This document shows, one piece after another, positions 1 through 6,720 of a stretch of 7,624 nucleotides of DNA. The notes beneath the pieces are model-generated. The model was given only the letters and a program-made list of their open reading frames with translations. It had not been told where the DNA came from and did not search any database. This DNA is from Dysgonamonadaceae bacterium (GTDB lineage: Bacteria; Bacteroidota; Bacteroidia; Bacteroidales; Azobacteroidaceae): the NCBI GenBank assembly GCA_031282925.1, contig JAITCT010000181.1:1-7624 (forward strand), given 5' to 3'. A program made the translations under genes and the position numbers. Each line of letters starts with the position of its first letter. Within the stretch, counting starts at the first letter, position 1.

Positions 1-2
1 GG

Positions 3-569
3 GTCGGTTCAACCGAAGCCGGTGAACTTGTCGAACCGCTGAACCGTATTTTACCGCCCGATATTACCGTCCGTAAAATAATCCGTGTTTCACCCGGAGC
101 GCACGCCCGGTTCGACGCCGTTTCGCGGACTTATCAATATTACATTTCTTTCCGGAAAGACCCTTTCGATTATCCTTTCCGCTACCGGCTCAACCGTCTG
201 CCGGATTTCGACAGGATGAACGAAGCGGCTGCCGTCCTTTTTGAATATGCCGATTTTACAAGTTTCAGCAAACTGCACACGGATGTAAAAACCAATCTTT
301 GCCGGATTATCAGGGCCGGGTGGACGCAGACCGGCGATGTGGGGATATTTACGATTACTGCCGACCGTTTTTTGCGGAATATGGTGCGCGCCGTTGTCGG
401 CACTTTACTGGACGTCGGGCGGGGAAAATTGTCCATTAAAGGGTTCAGGGATATTATCGAATCGAAAGACAGGTGCAAAGCGGGGGCTTCCGTTCCGGGA
501 AATGCTTTGTTTTTGACGGATATTGAATACCCGCCGGGGATTTTTTTGCCTGCCCGTGAACCCGGGTAA
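3..569 (+). CDS. truA: tRNA pseudouridine synthase A (TruA), 3' part
   Basis: TruA converts uridines 38-40 of the tRNA anticodon stem to pseudouridine in the cytoplasm. The open frame runs from the window edge to TAA at 567-569 and gives 188 residues of a family usually near 250, so roughly the first 70 residues, including the catalytic Asp of the RTDxGVH motif, lie outside the window. Visible family landmarks in order are [14 protein letters not shown] with the conserved substrate-stacking Tyr, YADFTSFSK, the tRNA-contacting block [18 protein letters not shown], and the closing [18 protein letters not shown]. All are intact, so the gene is probably functional. It converges on the lipoprotein gene with 10 nt between stop codons and no recognisable terminator hairpin in the gap. 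Identification is by motif match to well-known TruA sequences. Confidence 0.95.
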   Translation, partial: VGSTEAGELVEPLNRILPPDITVRKIIRVSPGAHARFDAVSRTYQYYISFRKDPFDYPFRYRLNRLPDFDRMNEAAAVLFEYADFTSFSKLHTDVKTNLCRIIRAGWTQTGDVGIFTITADRFLRNMVRAVVGTLLDVGRGKLSIKGFRDIIESKDRCKAGASVPGNALFLTDIEYPPGIFLPAREPG

Positions 570-579
570 ATCGGCATCT

Positions 580-1398
580 CTACATCTTTCCCCGCAAATA
601 AGCAATCCGTTTGGAAGATTTTTCCATCTCTTTATTCAGCCGGTCAATGTCGGAAAGCACAACGGAAAAATCGCATACATCGGCCAAAGCAGCTTTATCT
701 GCCTGGGAAACGGAGATGCTGTATTTTTTGTTCCCTCCCGTATATTCGGCTTTGAGCGGAGCGTCCTTATTATTATAAATGAACCGGATCACTCCGTTGT
801 CTTTTCCGCCGGTATAGGTAACCGTTTCCGTTGTCATGTTCAAATCGGCGAATGAATAATTCATCCCGCCACCGCAGGGAATCGCTTCGGTTTCGGTATA
901 TTCCCCCCTGGAATTGGATACCTTCAGTCCCGTATGCCGAATCGGTTGAGCGCCGCAGTAAATACTCGCCAGTTCCATAGTTCCCGATTCATTCACTCCG
1001 CTTCGAATATACGAGCGCCGCAAATTGCGTTCCAGTTTCTGCGATTTGGCATAATATTTCCCCGTTTCGTCATATTCCGTATTTTTTTCAAATAAAAAAT
1101 ACGGCTTCATGGAATCGCGCTGCGCCGAACGAATTTGCAATAAACTGTCGCAATAAGCCAGATTCCGGGTTTGCTTCCCCAAATCAACCATGAGGCCTAA
1201 CCGTAAACTTTCCTTCCGGGCTACCCAATCGTCGGGATAAAGGATTGTCAGGCTGTCCAGCATTTTTTGAGCGGAACCGTAATCGGCACTGTCATAAAAA
1301 AACCTCGCGTTTGCAAGATAAACGCGAGCATCATTTCCTTTTTTATTACAGGAAAATGACAGCAAAAGGATGCTGATGAAAAACAGGCAGGACCTCAT
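580..1398 (-). CDS. Putative lipoprotein with TPR-like N-terminal half, function unknown
   Basis: This gene encodes a 272-residue protein. The ATG at 1398 is preferred over an upstream in-frame ATG at 1479, because the longer version would overlap the start of the neighbouring CCA gene and bury the signal peptide. From 1398 the protein begins with MRSCLFFISILLLSFSC, a short lipoprotein signal with Cys17 as the probable lipidation site. The lipobox is loose (Ser-Phe-Ser-Cys), which Bacteroidota tolerate. Residues about 24-85 look like one or two TPR-type helix pairs (ARVYLANARFFYDSADYGSA). The middle is Ser/Thr/Gly-rich and strand-like, and the last 25 residues are charged and helical, possibly coiled coil. 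I do not recognise a named family. A perfect TAnnTTTG box lies 19 nt upstream of the start. A periplasmic or outer-membrane-anchored role is inference from the signal only. Confidence 0.85.
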   Translation of the reverse strand: MRSCLFFISILLLSFSCNKKGNDARVYLANARFFYDSADYGSAQKMLDSLTILYPDDWVARKESLRLGLMVDLGKQTRNLAYCDSLLQIRSAQRDSMKPYFLFEKNTEYDETGKYYAKSQKLERNLRRSYIRSGVNESGTMELASIYCGAQPIRHTGLKVSNSRGEYTETEAIPCGGGMNYSFADLNMTTETVTYTGGKDNGVIRFIYNNKDAPLKAEYTGGNKKYSISVSQADKAALADVCDFSVVLSDIDRLNKEMEKSSKRIAYLRGKM

Positions 1399-1417
1399 AA
1401 TATTATCTTTTAGACCG

Positions 1418-1425
1418 CAAAAGTA
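1418..1425 (-). promoter_or_regulatory. Bacteroidota -7 box for the lipoprotein gene
   Basis: Read on the minus strand this is TACTTTTG, an exact match to the Bacteroidota sigma-ABfr -7 consensus TAnnTTTG, and it lies 19 nt before the chosen ATG at 1398. No good TTTG -33 element is found at the usual 19-21 nt spacing. The call rests on the -7 box and its position in a divergent gap. Confidence 0.5.
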
Positions 1426-1439
1426 GCAAAAAAAGTTCG

Positions 1440-1447
1440 TACCTTTG
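1440..1447 (+). promoter_or_regulatory. Bacteroidota -7 box for the CCA enzyme gene, probably leaderless
   Basis: The sequence TACCTTTG matches the TAnnTTTG consensus exactly and ends only 5 nt before the ATG at 1453. Transcription starts in this promoter class lie a few bases downstream of the box, so the mRNA would begin at or within a base or two of the start codon. No -33 box is clear. Confidence 0.5.
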
Positions 1448-1452
1448 CCGCC

Positions 1453-2889
1453 ATGGAAGTAAATTTTAACGAAATACAAAAGAAATTACAGGGCAAAATA
1501 TTTGAAGTTATTACGGAAGAAGCGGATAAACTTCAAATAGAAACTTATATCATAGGTGGTTATGTCAGGGATATAATCCTGCACAGGCCTTCCGAAGACA
1601 TTGACGTAGTCTGCCTGGGGAGTGGCATCCAACTGGCGCGGGCGGTTGCCGGAAACTTGGGAAGAAACGCCAGGTTATTTATTTTCAAAAATTTCGGAAC
1701 CGCTCAGGTACAATACAAAGGCGCCGAAATAGAGTTTGTCGGCGCACGGAAAGAATCCTATAACCGCGATTCCCGCAAGCCGGTTGTGGAAGACGGTACG
1801 CTGGAAGACGACATGCAACGCCGCGATTTTACGATAAACGCTTTAGCCATCCGCATCAACAGGGAACATTTCGGGGAATTGATCGACCCGTTCAACGGCT
1901 TGCAGGACATGGAAGACCTTTTGATTCGCACACCCCTGGACCCGGATATTACTTTCAGCGACGACCCTTTGCGGATGTTTCGCGCCGTCAGGTTTGCTTC
2001 CCAGCTGGGATTTTTTATCAAGCCGGAAACATTTGAAGCAATAGAACGAAACAAAAACCGGATTGAGATTCTTTCCAAAGAACGGATTGCGGATGAACTG
2101 AATAAGATTATCCTGTCGCCCTGTCCTTCGGTCGGATTTGACCTGCTGGACAAAACCGGTTTGCTGGAAATGATTCTTCCCGAATTGACGGCTCTGAAAG
2201 GCGTGGAAACCAAAGAAGGCGTCGGCCACAAAGACAATTTCAGCCATACGCTGAAAGTTTTGGACAATCTGGCGCGGACAAGCGACAACCTGTGGCTGCG
2301 CTGGGCAGCCCTGTTCCACGACATAGGCAAACCCGGAAGCAAACGTTTCGACCCCAAAACCGGATGGACTTTCCACGCCCATGAGTTTTTGGGAATGAAG
2401 ATGTTGAGAGGGATTTTTCAACGATTGAGATTTCCGCTTAACGACAAATTAAAATACATTGAGAAACTGGTCATTTTGCACATGCGCCCGATTGTTTTGT
2501 CGGACGATGAGGTAACGGATTCGGCCGTTCGCCGTTTGCTCTTTGAAGCCGGCAACGACGTTGACGATTTGATGCTTCTGTGTGAAGCGGATATTACTTC
2601 CAAAAATCCCGAAAAGGTACGGCGGTTTCTCGCCAATTTCAGGTTAGTGCGAAGCAAATTAAAAGAAATAGAAGAGAAAGACAGAATCCGCAATTTCCAG
2701 CCGCCCATCGACGGCCTGCAAATCATGGCAATATTTAACCTCCCGCCCGGCAGAATGGTTGGGGAACTGAAAACGGCTCTCAAAGATGCGATTCTCGACG
2801 GAGTAGTCCCCAACGAATACTGTGCGGTTTATGATTTCTTAGTAAAAACGGCAGGGGAGAAAGGACTTGTACCGCGCACCAAAATATAA
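1453..2889 (+). CDS. cca: CCA-adding tRNA nucleotidyltransferase with HD domain
   Basis: This 478-residue enzyme adds or repairs the 3' CCA of tRNA from CTP and ATP in the cytoplasm. The N-terminal nucleotidyltransferase head shows GGYVRD at 35-40 and the metal-binding DID at 49-51. Next come RRDFTINAL at 123-131 (the ribose and flexible-loop motif) and DDPLRMFRAVRFASQLGF near residues 173-190, both hallmarks of class II CCA/poly(A) polymerases. The second half carries an HD phosphohydrolase-type domain with His265, the His289-Asp290 doublet in FHDIGKP, and HAHE at 308-311, so the metal-binding set looks complete. Length fits the HD-bearing Bacteroidota form. The ATG at 1453 gives a normal N-terminus for the family and directly follows a -7 box. 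The minus-strand MscS gene ends 12 nt downstream. A pure poly(A) polymerase is less likely, but sequence alone cannot fix specificity. Confidence 0.93.
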   Translation: MEVNFNEIQKKLQGKIFEVITEEADKLQIETYIIGGYVRDIILHRPSEDIDVVCLGSGIQLARAVAGNLGRNARLFIFKNFGTAQVQYKGAEIEFVGARKESYNRDSRKPVVEDGTLEDDMQRRDFTINALAIRINREHFGELIDPFNGLQDMEDLLIRTPLDPDITFSDDPLRMFRAVRFASQLGFFIKPETFEAIERNKNRIEILSKERIADELNKIILSPCPSVGFDLLDKTGLLEMILPELTALKGVETKEGVGHKDNFSHTLKVLDNLARTSDNLWLRWAALFHDIGKPGSKRFDPKTGWTFHAHEFLGMKMLRGIFQRLRFPLNDKLKYIEKLVILHMRPIVLSDDEVTDSAVRRLLFEAGNDVDDLMLLCEADITSKNPEKVRRFLANFRLVRSKLKEIEEKDRIRNFQPPIDGLQIMAIFNLPPGRMVGELKTALKDAILDGVVPNEYCAVYDFLVKTAGEKGLVPRTKI

Positions 2890-2901
2890 ACCCTCCCGCG
2901 G

Positions 2902-4506
2902 TTATTCCTGCAAATTCACATAGTAACGCGCAGATAACATACTGATACCTGCTTCCTTAAACCGATCCTGTATATTCTGCCGCAAATCGCTGCCTATTTT
3001 GATAAGTTTGTCGGCGTCATTGATATAAGCATTAATTTGGTAGGTAACGTTCGTATCGTTGAATCCCTGTTCCAGAACAAAAGGATGAGGCGACCGCATG
3101 ACGTCTTCGGTCGCTTCGGCAGCGTCAATCAGCAACCGGTGCACCTGCCGCCAGGGCGTTTCATAGCCGCAGGTAACGTCTAAGTGGAGGATTAAACCTT
3201 TGGTTCGCGCCGATTCGCTGAGATTGGTGATTTGCGAGTTCATAACCGTACTGTTGGGAATAGTAACTATCTCGTTTTTCAAAGTCAGTACCCTCGTAAC
3301 AATAGGCGTCTTCTCTATCACATTCCCGATAATGTCGCTGATTTTTATCCTGTCGTTCAGTTTGAAAGGACGCATATAGGTGATAATCATGCCGGCAACG
3401 ATATTCCCGATAGCCGAACTGGAACCGAAGGAAACAATCAAGCCCAGGAAAACGGAAACCCCCTGGAATATATGCGATTGGGAATTAGGCAAATAGGGAT
3501 AAATAAGCACAATCATGAAAGCATACAGCAGGAAACGAATCAGGTTGTAAGTAGGTTTCGCCCAGTCGGGATAGAACCCCGAAATTTTCAGCCGTTCACT
3601 CGCAATTTCATTGGCAAGGTAAGCGATACCTTTAACTACGTACCTGATTACCGCCCAGATAATAATAATCGTAAATACATTGGGAATATAATTGATAATG
3701 CTTACGCCTATTTTCTTTAACGGATTCAGGATGTAGGAAAACAGTTGCATGGCCAGTGTTTCCGTTTGCGGGAAAATACTGAAAATAATCAATATGGAAA
3801 AAATTAACTGGATAAATATAAAAACATACCGCAGGATATTGAACAGGGAAAACAGTAACCTTTCCTGTTTGGCGGCGCTCAGGAACTCGTAGTTCTTGAT
3901 AAACAGCGGCTTGATGTAACGCCCTTTTTTCCGGTCTATTTTGATTTTTAATTTCCTGTAAATGTAATTAGTCCACCGGATTAGGACATACTGGACAAGG
4001 ATGACGAGGATGAGAAGCAGGATACGTTTAATCAGCCGGGCAAGTCCGTATTTATGCTTTAAGACTTTCAGGGCGGCAACGATTTCCTGCCGGCAGCGTT
4101 GCGACAGTTCGTCCCGCGAACTGTTCATCCACAGGGCGTCTTTGTCGGTAACGGAAAGAATAACCTTGTCTTTGTAAACAATATCGGTGAACGTTTCTTC
4201 GGCGAGCAATGTAACGGAATCGGGATTTGTACTGTATTCTTTTCCCAGCCGGATAATGTTTTTTTCCGCCTGCGCCGCCCGCGCCGCAGGAGAAAGGCCT
4301 CCTTTGTTGGCGAAAATCCGGAATAAGGTATCGGCCTCTATCACTACGGGAAAACCGGACGCGGGAACGCGTTCATACTCTTCGGCCTGCTCCCGGGCGA
4401 AAGCGGGACAGAGGACGAATAAACACAGGAAATAAACGGGGAAAAAACGGGTTGCGTGAGAATTAAAAATTCCTTTGCGTCTGTTTGAAATTGACGGCAG
4501 TTTCAT
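2902..4506 (-). CDS. MscS-family mechanosensitive ion channel with N-terminal signal peptide and periplasmic domain
   Basis: This is a 534-residue inner-membrane channel that probably opens under membrane tension to release solutes during osmotic downshock. Residues 1-37 form a signal peptide ending in Ala-Phe-Ala. Residues 38-157 are a predicted periplasmic domain. Hydrophobic segments follow at about 158-176, 218-243, 272-293 and 320-338. The pore-lining TM3-like helix runs about 344-377, with the small-residue stretch VSFGSSSAIGNIVAGM leading into RPFKLNDRI. The cytoplasmic beta domain has the family phrases VTIPNSTVMNSQITNLS (about 414-430) and TYQINAYI (488-495). It is much larger than E. 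coli MscS (286 residues) and resembles the multi-helix types with an extra N-terminal domain. The leader of about 40 nt carries a -7 box at 4556-4563. The family is certain, but gating and physiological role are not shown by sequence. Confidence 0.92.
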   Translation of the reverse strand: MKLPSISNRRKGIFNSHATRFFPVYFLCLFVLCPAFAREQAEEYERVPASGFPVVIEADTLFRIFANKGGLSPAARAAQAEKNIIRLGKEYSTNPDSVTLLAEETFTDIVYKDKVILSVTDKDALWMNSSRDELSQRCRQEIVAALKVLKHKYGLARLIKRILLLILVILVQYVLIRWTNYIYRKLKIKIDRKKGRYIKPLFIKNYEFLSAAKQERLLFSLFNILRYVFIFIQLIFSILIIFSIFPQTETLAMQLFSYILNPLKKIGVSIINYIPNVFTIIIIWAVIRYVVKGIAYLANEIASERLKISGFYPDWAKPTYNLIRFLLYAFMIVLIYPYLPNSQSHIFQGVSVFLGLIVSFGSSSAIGNIVAGMIITYMRPFKLNDRIKISDIIGNVIEKTPIVTRVLTLKNEIVTIPNSTVMNSQITNLSESARTKGLILHLDVTCGYETPWRQVHRLLIDAAEATEDVMRSPHPFVLEQGFNDTNVTYQINAYINDADKLIKIGSDLRQNIQDRFKEAGISMLSARYYVNLQE

Positions 4507-4555
4507 ATCGCATATTTAATTAATGAATTATAACTGTTATCCAAAAAATATTTTG

Positions 4556-4563
4556 CAAATTTA
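4556..4563 (-). promoter_or_regulatory. Bacteroidota -7 box for the MscS-like gene
   Basis: On the minus strand this reads TAAATTTG, a perfect TAnnTTTG match. TGTG, one mismatch from the TTTG -33 element, lies 21 nt upstream of it. The predicted transcript would have a leader of about 40 nt before the ATG at 4506. Confidence 0.5.
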
Positions 4564-4565
4564 CA

Positions 4566-4577
4566 TGAAAATTTTCA
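4566..4577. promoter_or_regulatory. 12-bp perfect palindrome inside the MscS-like promoter spacer
   Basis: TGAAAATTTTCA is a perfect 12-bp palindrome starting 2 bp upstream of the minus-strand -7 box, so it lies between the -33 and -7 positions, where a repressor site could act. The region is AT-rich and a chance palindrome of this length is possible, so operator function is only a suggestion. Confidence 0.3.
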
Positions 4578-4649
4578 CATTGCACACAGAAAGCGCACGT
4601 TTACCCCGAACTATCCGCAAAATAATACCATGCGCAGTATAAAAAATAT

Positions 4650-4657
4650 TACCTTTG
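4650..4657 (+). promoter_or_regulatory. Bacteroidota -7 box for nspC
   Basis: TACCTTTG is a perfect TAnnTTTG match that ends 20 nt before the nspC ATG at 4678. The remaining leader is A-rich (CAAATAAACAAAA) with no Shine-Dalgarno sequence, which is usual for Bacteroidota. The -33 element is not convincing. Confidence 0.5.
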
Positions 4658-4677
4658 CCTTTCTCAAATAAACAAAA

Positions 4678-5820
4678 ATGACTGATTTAACAGCAATACC
4701 CTCGCCGGCTTATGTGATGGACGAATCCCTCCTTCGCAAAAATTTAACTTTGATACGGTCGGTCAAAGAACGCGCAGGCGTCAATATCATCCTGGCATTT
4801 AAAGCGTTTGCCACATGGAAAGTTTTCCCTGTCATCAAAGAATATATCCGGGACTGTACGGCGAGTTCCCTTTGGGAAGCGCGTCTGGCGGCGGAAGAAA
4901 TGGGCTGTAAAGCGCATACATATTCCCCTGCTTACACCGAAAAGGATTTTCCGGACATCATGGCTTGCAGTTCGCACATTACTTTCAACTCTTTGGCGCA
5001 ATTCAACCGTTTCTATCCGGCAGTATCCAATCATCCGGAAAAGATTTCCTGCGGGCTGCGCATCAATCCCGAATATTCCGAAGTGGAAACCGATTTATAC
5101 AATCCGGCGGCTCCGGGTTCGCGTTTGGGAATGAGCAGAGAAGCGCTTGGAAACGATTTGCCGGCAGGCGTTGAAGGTTTGCATTTCCACACGCTTTGCG
5201 AGTCGTCATCCTGCGCCCTCGAAAATACGCTCCAACATGTCGAAGCCAAATTCGGCGACTTGCTGCCCAAAGTAAAGTGGTTGAATATGGGCGGCGGGCA
5301 TTTGATAAGCCGCGAAGGTTACGACGTTGAACATTTAATTCGGTTATTGTTGAACTTCAAAAAGAAATATCCCGGTTTGGCAATTATTCTGGAACCGGGC
5401 GCCGCTTTTGTCTGGCAAACCGGCGCGCTGGTTTCGTCGGTTGTCGATATTGTTGAAAACAAAGGGATTAAAACGGCTATTCTGGATATTTCGTTTACCT
5501 GCCATGCGCCCGATTGTTTGGAAATGCCTTATAAACCGGCAGTGCGCGGCGCTTACCGGGAACCTGTTCCGGGTAAACCGACCTACCGCTTCGGCGGAAA
5601 TTCCTGTCTCAGCGGCGATTACTTAGGCGACTGGTCGTTTGACGAAGCCTTGAAAACAGGCGATAAAATCGTTTTTGAAGACATGATACACTATACGATT
5701 GTGAAAACGACAATGTTCAACGGGATTCCGCATCCCGATATTTGCCTGCGGCGCGAAAACGGGGATTTGGAAATCCTCCGGAAATTCGGATATGAAGACT
5801 ATAAAAACCGGATAAGCTGA
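4678..5820 (+). CDS. nspC: Carboxynorspermidine / carboxyspermidine decarboxylase
   Basis: NspC is a cytoplasmic PLP enzyme that decarboxylates carboxyspermidine to spermidine (or carboxynorspermidine to norspermidine). It is the last step of the polyamine route that replaces the S-adenosylmethionine-dependent one in many Bacteroidota. The 380-residue length is normal. In order: Lys42 in LAFKAFA is the PLP Schiff-base lysine, GLHFHTLCES lines the cofactor site of the alanine-racemase-type barrel, GGGH at 205-208 binds the phosphate, EPGAAF begins at 239, CHAPDCLEMPYKP (275-287) is characteristic of NspC rather than of ornithine or diaminopimelate decarboxylases, and GGNSCLSGD places the catalytic Cys at 310 and Asp at 314. 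No key residue is missing. The partner carboxyspermidine dehydrogenase is not in the window. The sugar transferase follows 25 nt later on the same strand, so cotranscription is possible. Confidence 0.93.
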   Translation: MTDLTAIPSPAYVMDESLLRKNLTLIRSVKERAGVNIILAFKAFATWKVFPVIKEYIRDCTASSLWEARLAAEEMGCKAHTYSPAYTEKDFPDIMACSSHITFNSLAQFNRFYPAVSNHPEKISCGLRINPEYSEVETDLYNPAAPGSRLGMSREALGNDLPAGVEGLHFHTLCESSSCALENTLQHVEAKFGDLLPKVKWLNMGGGHLISREGYDVEHLIRLLLNFKKKYPGLAIILEPGAAFVWQTGALVSSVVDIVENKGIKTAILDISFTCHAPDCLEMPYKPAVRGAYREPVPGKPTYRFGGNSCLSGDYLGDWSFDEALKTGDKIVFEDMIHYTIVKTTMFNGIPHPDICLRRENGDLEILRKFGYEDYKNRIS

Positions 5821-5837
5821 ATTAATTACGAATTACG
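5820..5837 (+). repeat. 18-bp inverted repeat, left copy
   Basis: The sequence AATTAATTACGAATTACG overlaps the last base of the nspC stop codon and fills most of the gap before the sugar transferase. Its exact reverse complement occurs at 6857-6874. The inner ATTACGAATTACG pattern is itself a short direct repeat (ATTACG twice). Confidence 0.75.
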
Positions 5838-5845
5838 ACACTGCT

Positions 5846-6451
5846 GTGTACAGGCATTTTTTTAAACGGCTCATTGATTTTTTAACCGCTGCAGGCGTCT
5901 TAATCATTTTGTCTCCGGTCATCGGCATAATTATCGTGGTTTTATGTTTTACCAACCGGGGAAAAGTCTTTTTCTTTCAGGACAGGCCGGGGAAAAACGG
6001 TAAAATATTCAAAATCGTCAAATTCAAAACCATGAGCGATGCGAAGGACGGGCAAGGAAATTTATTGCCCGACATGGAACGGCTGTCGAAAACCGGGCGT
6101 TTTATCCGGAACGCTTCTTTAGACGAGATTCCTCAACTGTGGAACGTCCTGAAAGGCGACATGTCGCTGATAGGCCCCCGCCCCCTGCTGGTTGAATACC
6201 TGCCGCTGTATGACGAAACCCAGAGCCGCCGTCACGAAGTCCGCCCCGGAATTACCGGACAGGCACAGGTGAACGGCCGCAATGCAATTTCATGGCAACG
6301 GAAATTCCAATGGGATGTTTGGTACGTGGAACATCTTTCCCTCTGCCTGGATGTTAAAATTTTTTGCAAAACCATCCTGAAAGTCTTCCGTTCGGAAGGT
6401 ATCAATTCGGGGCAAACAAACACAATGGAACGATTTAACGGAACCAATTAA
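5846..6451 (+). CDS. PglC-like monotopic phosphoglycosyl transferase (bacterial sugar transferase)
   Basis: This 201-residue membrane enzyme transfers a sugar phosphate from a UDP-sugar to undecaprenyl phosphate, the first membrane step of O-glycan, capsule or exopolysaccharide assembly. It begins at GTG (no in-frame ATG fits), and MYRHFFKRLIDF is the normal family start. One hydrophobic segment (about 14-36) contains Ser23-Pro24, matching the helix-breaking pair of the re-entrant helix in Campylobacter PglC. FFFQDRPGKNGKIFKIVKFK (42-61) and the catalytic Asp93-Glu94 in SLDEIPQLWNVLKGD match PglC numbering exactly. IGPRPL, RPGITGQAQVNGRN and WDVWYVEHLS follow, and the C-terminus INSGQTNTMERFNG is normal. 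It is therefore the short form, not the long WbaP/polyprenyl type. No acetyltransferase, aminotransferase or glycosyltransferase genes lie next to it. The sugar substrate cannot be told. Confidence 0.9.
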   Translation: MYRHFFKRLIDFLTAAGVLIILSPVIGIIIVVLCFTNRGKVFFFQDRPGKNGKIFKIVKFKTMSDAKDGQGNLLPDMERLSKTGRFIRNASLDEIPQLWNVLKGDMSLIGPRPLLVEYLPLYDETQSRRHEVRPGITGQAQVNGRNAISWQRKFQWDVWYVEHLSLCLDVKIFCKTILKVFRSEGINSGQTNTMERFNGTN

Positions 6452-6477
6452 GTTGATTATTAGGGGATTGTTTCGTT

Positions 6478-6608
6478 CCCTATTCCAATGGGGAAGGTCT
6501 CCCTACTCTAATAGGGAAGGTCTCCCTATTCTAATGGGGAAGGTCTCCCTACTCTAATGGGGAACATTTCCCTACTCTAATAGGGAACGTCTCCCTATTC
6601 CAATAAGG
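6478..6608. repeat. 23-bp tandem array of short palindromes, five full units plus a partial
   Basis: Units start at 6478, 6501, 6524, 6547 and 6570, each exactly 23 bp, followed by a truncated sixth at 6593-6608. The core consensus is CCCTAYTCYAATRGGGAA followed by a five-base linker, usually GGTCT or CGTCT. Within a unit TCCCTA can pair with TAGGGA or TGGGGA across a 6-nt loop. Across unit boundaries AATAGGGA pairs with TCCCTATT over a 5-nt loop, perfectly at 6510-6530 and 6579-6599. Period 23 is not a multiple of 3, so this is not a coding repeat. There are no unique spacers, so it is not a CRISPR array. Confidence 0.9.
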
Positions 6609-6627
6609 CTTCGCCACCCAGCCCGTC

Positions 6628-6647
6628 ATTCCCGCGAAAGCGGGAAT
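6628..6647. repeat. 20-bp hairpin of dRS3-like form
   Basis: ATTCCCGCGAAAGCGGGAAT forms an 8-bp perfect stem closed by a GAAA tetraloop. It fits the ATTCCC-N8-GGGAAT pattern of Neisseria dRS3 elements, and very similar sequences occur as dispersed intergenic repeats in many unrelated bacteria. The fit is by pattern only; common descent with dRS3 is not claimed. Confidence 0.7.
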
Positions 6648-6691
6648 CCCCGATGATTAGGGTCGAACCTGTCGAAATAGACGGCGCGAGG

Positions 6692-6718
6692 CGTAGGGGC
6701 GCACCCGCGTGTGCGCCC
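6692..6718 (+). repeat. 27-bp perfect inverted repeat, left arm, with internal hairpin
   Basis: This arm is the exact reverse complement of 6832-6858. It also contains its own hairpin: GGGGCGCAC (6696-6704) pairs with GTGCGCCCC (6711-6719) over a 6-nt loop. The two arms are 113 nt apart and enclose the 21-bp tandem array. Confidence 0.85.
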
Positions 6719-6720
6719 CC

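Noticed and set aside
1399..1479. Longer N-terminus for the lipoprotein starting at 1479
   Set aside because: It would overlap the cca start, run through both -7 boxes and place the lipoprotein signal peptide internally.
1758..2421. Long minus-strand frames (199 and 192 codons) opposite the CCA enzyme
   Set aside because: Both are antisense shadows of cca. They lack domains and promoters and overlap each other in different frames.
2890..2901. Bidirectional terminator between cca and the MscS-like gene
   Set aside because: Only 12 nt separate the stops, and no stem longer than 4 bp can be formed there.
5820..5845. Upstream extension of the sugar transferase beyond the GTG
   Set aside because: The frame closes at a TAA at 5813-5815 with no ATG, GTG or TTG in between, and the GTG start gives the normal family N-terminus.
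6461..6482. Rho-independent terminator after the sugar transferase
   Set aside because: A 7-bp stem with one G-T mismatch (TAGGGGA/TTCCCTA) exists, but no T-tract follows and its right side belongs to the first 23-bp unit.
6478..6608. Possible CRISPR array
   Set aside because: Units are directly adjacent at a 23-bp period with no unique spacers, and no cas genes are present.
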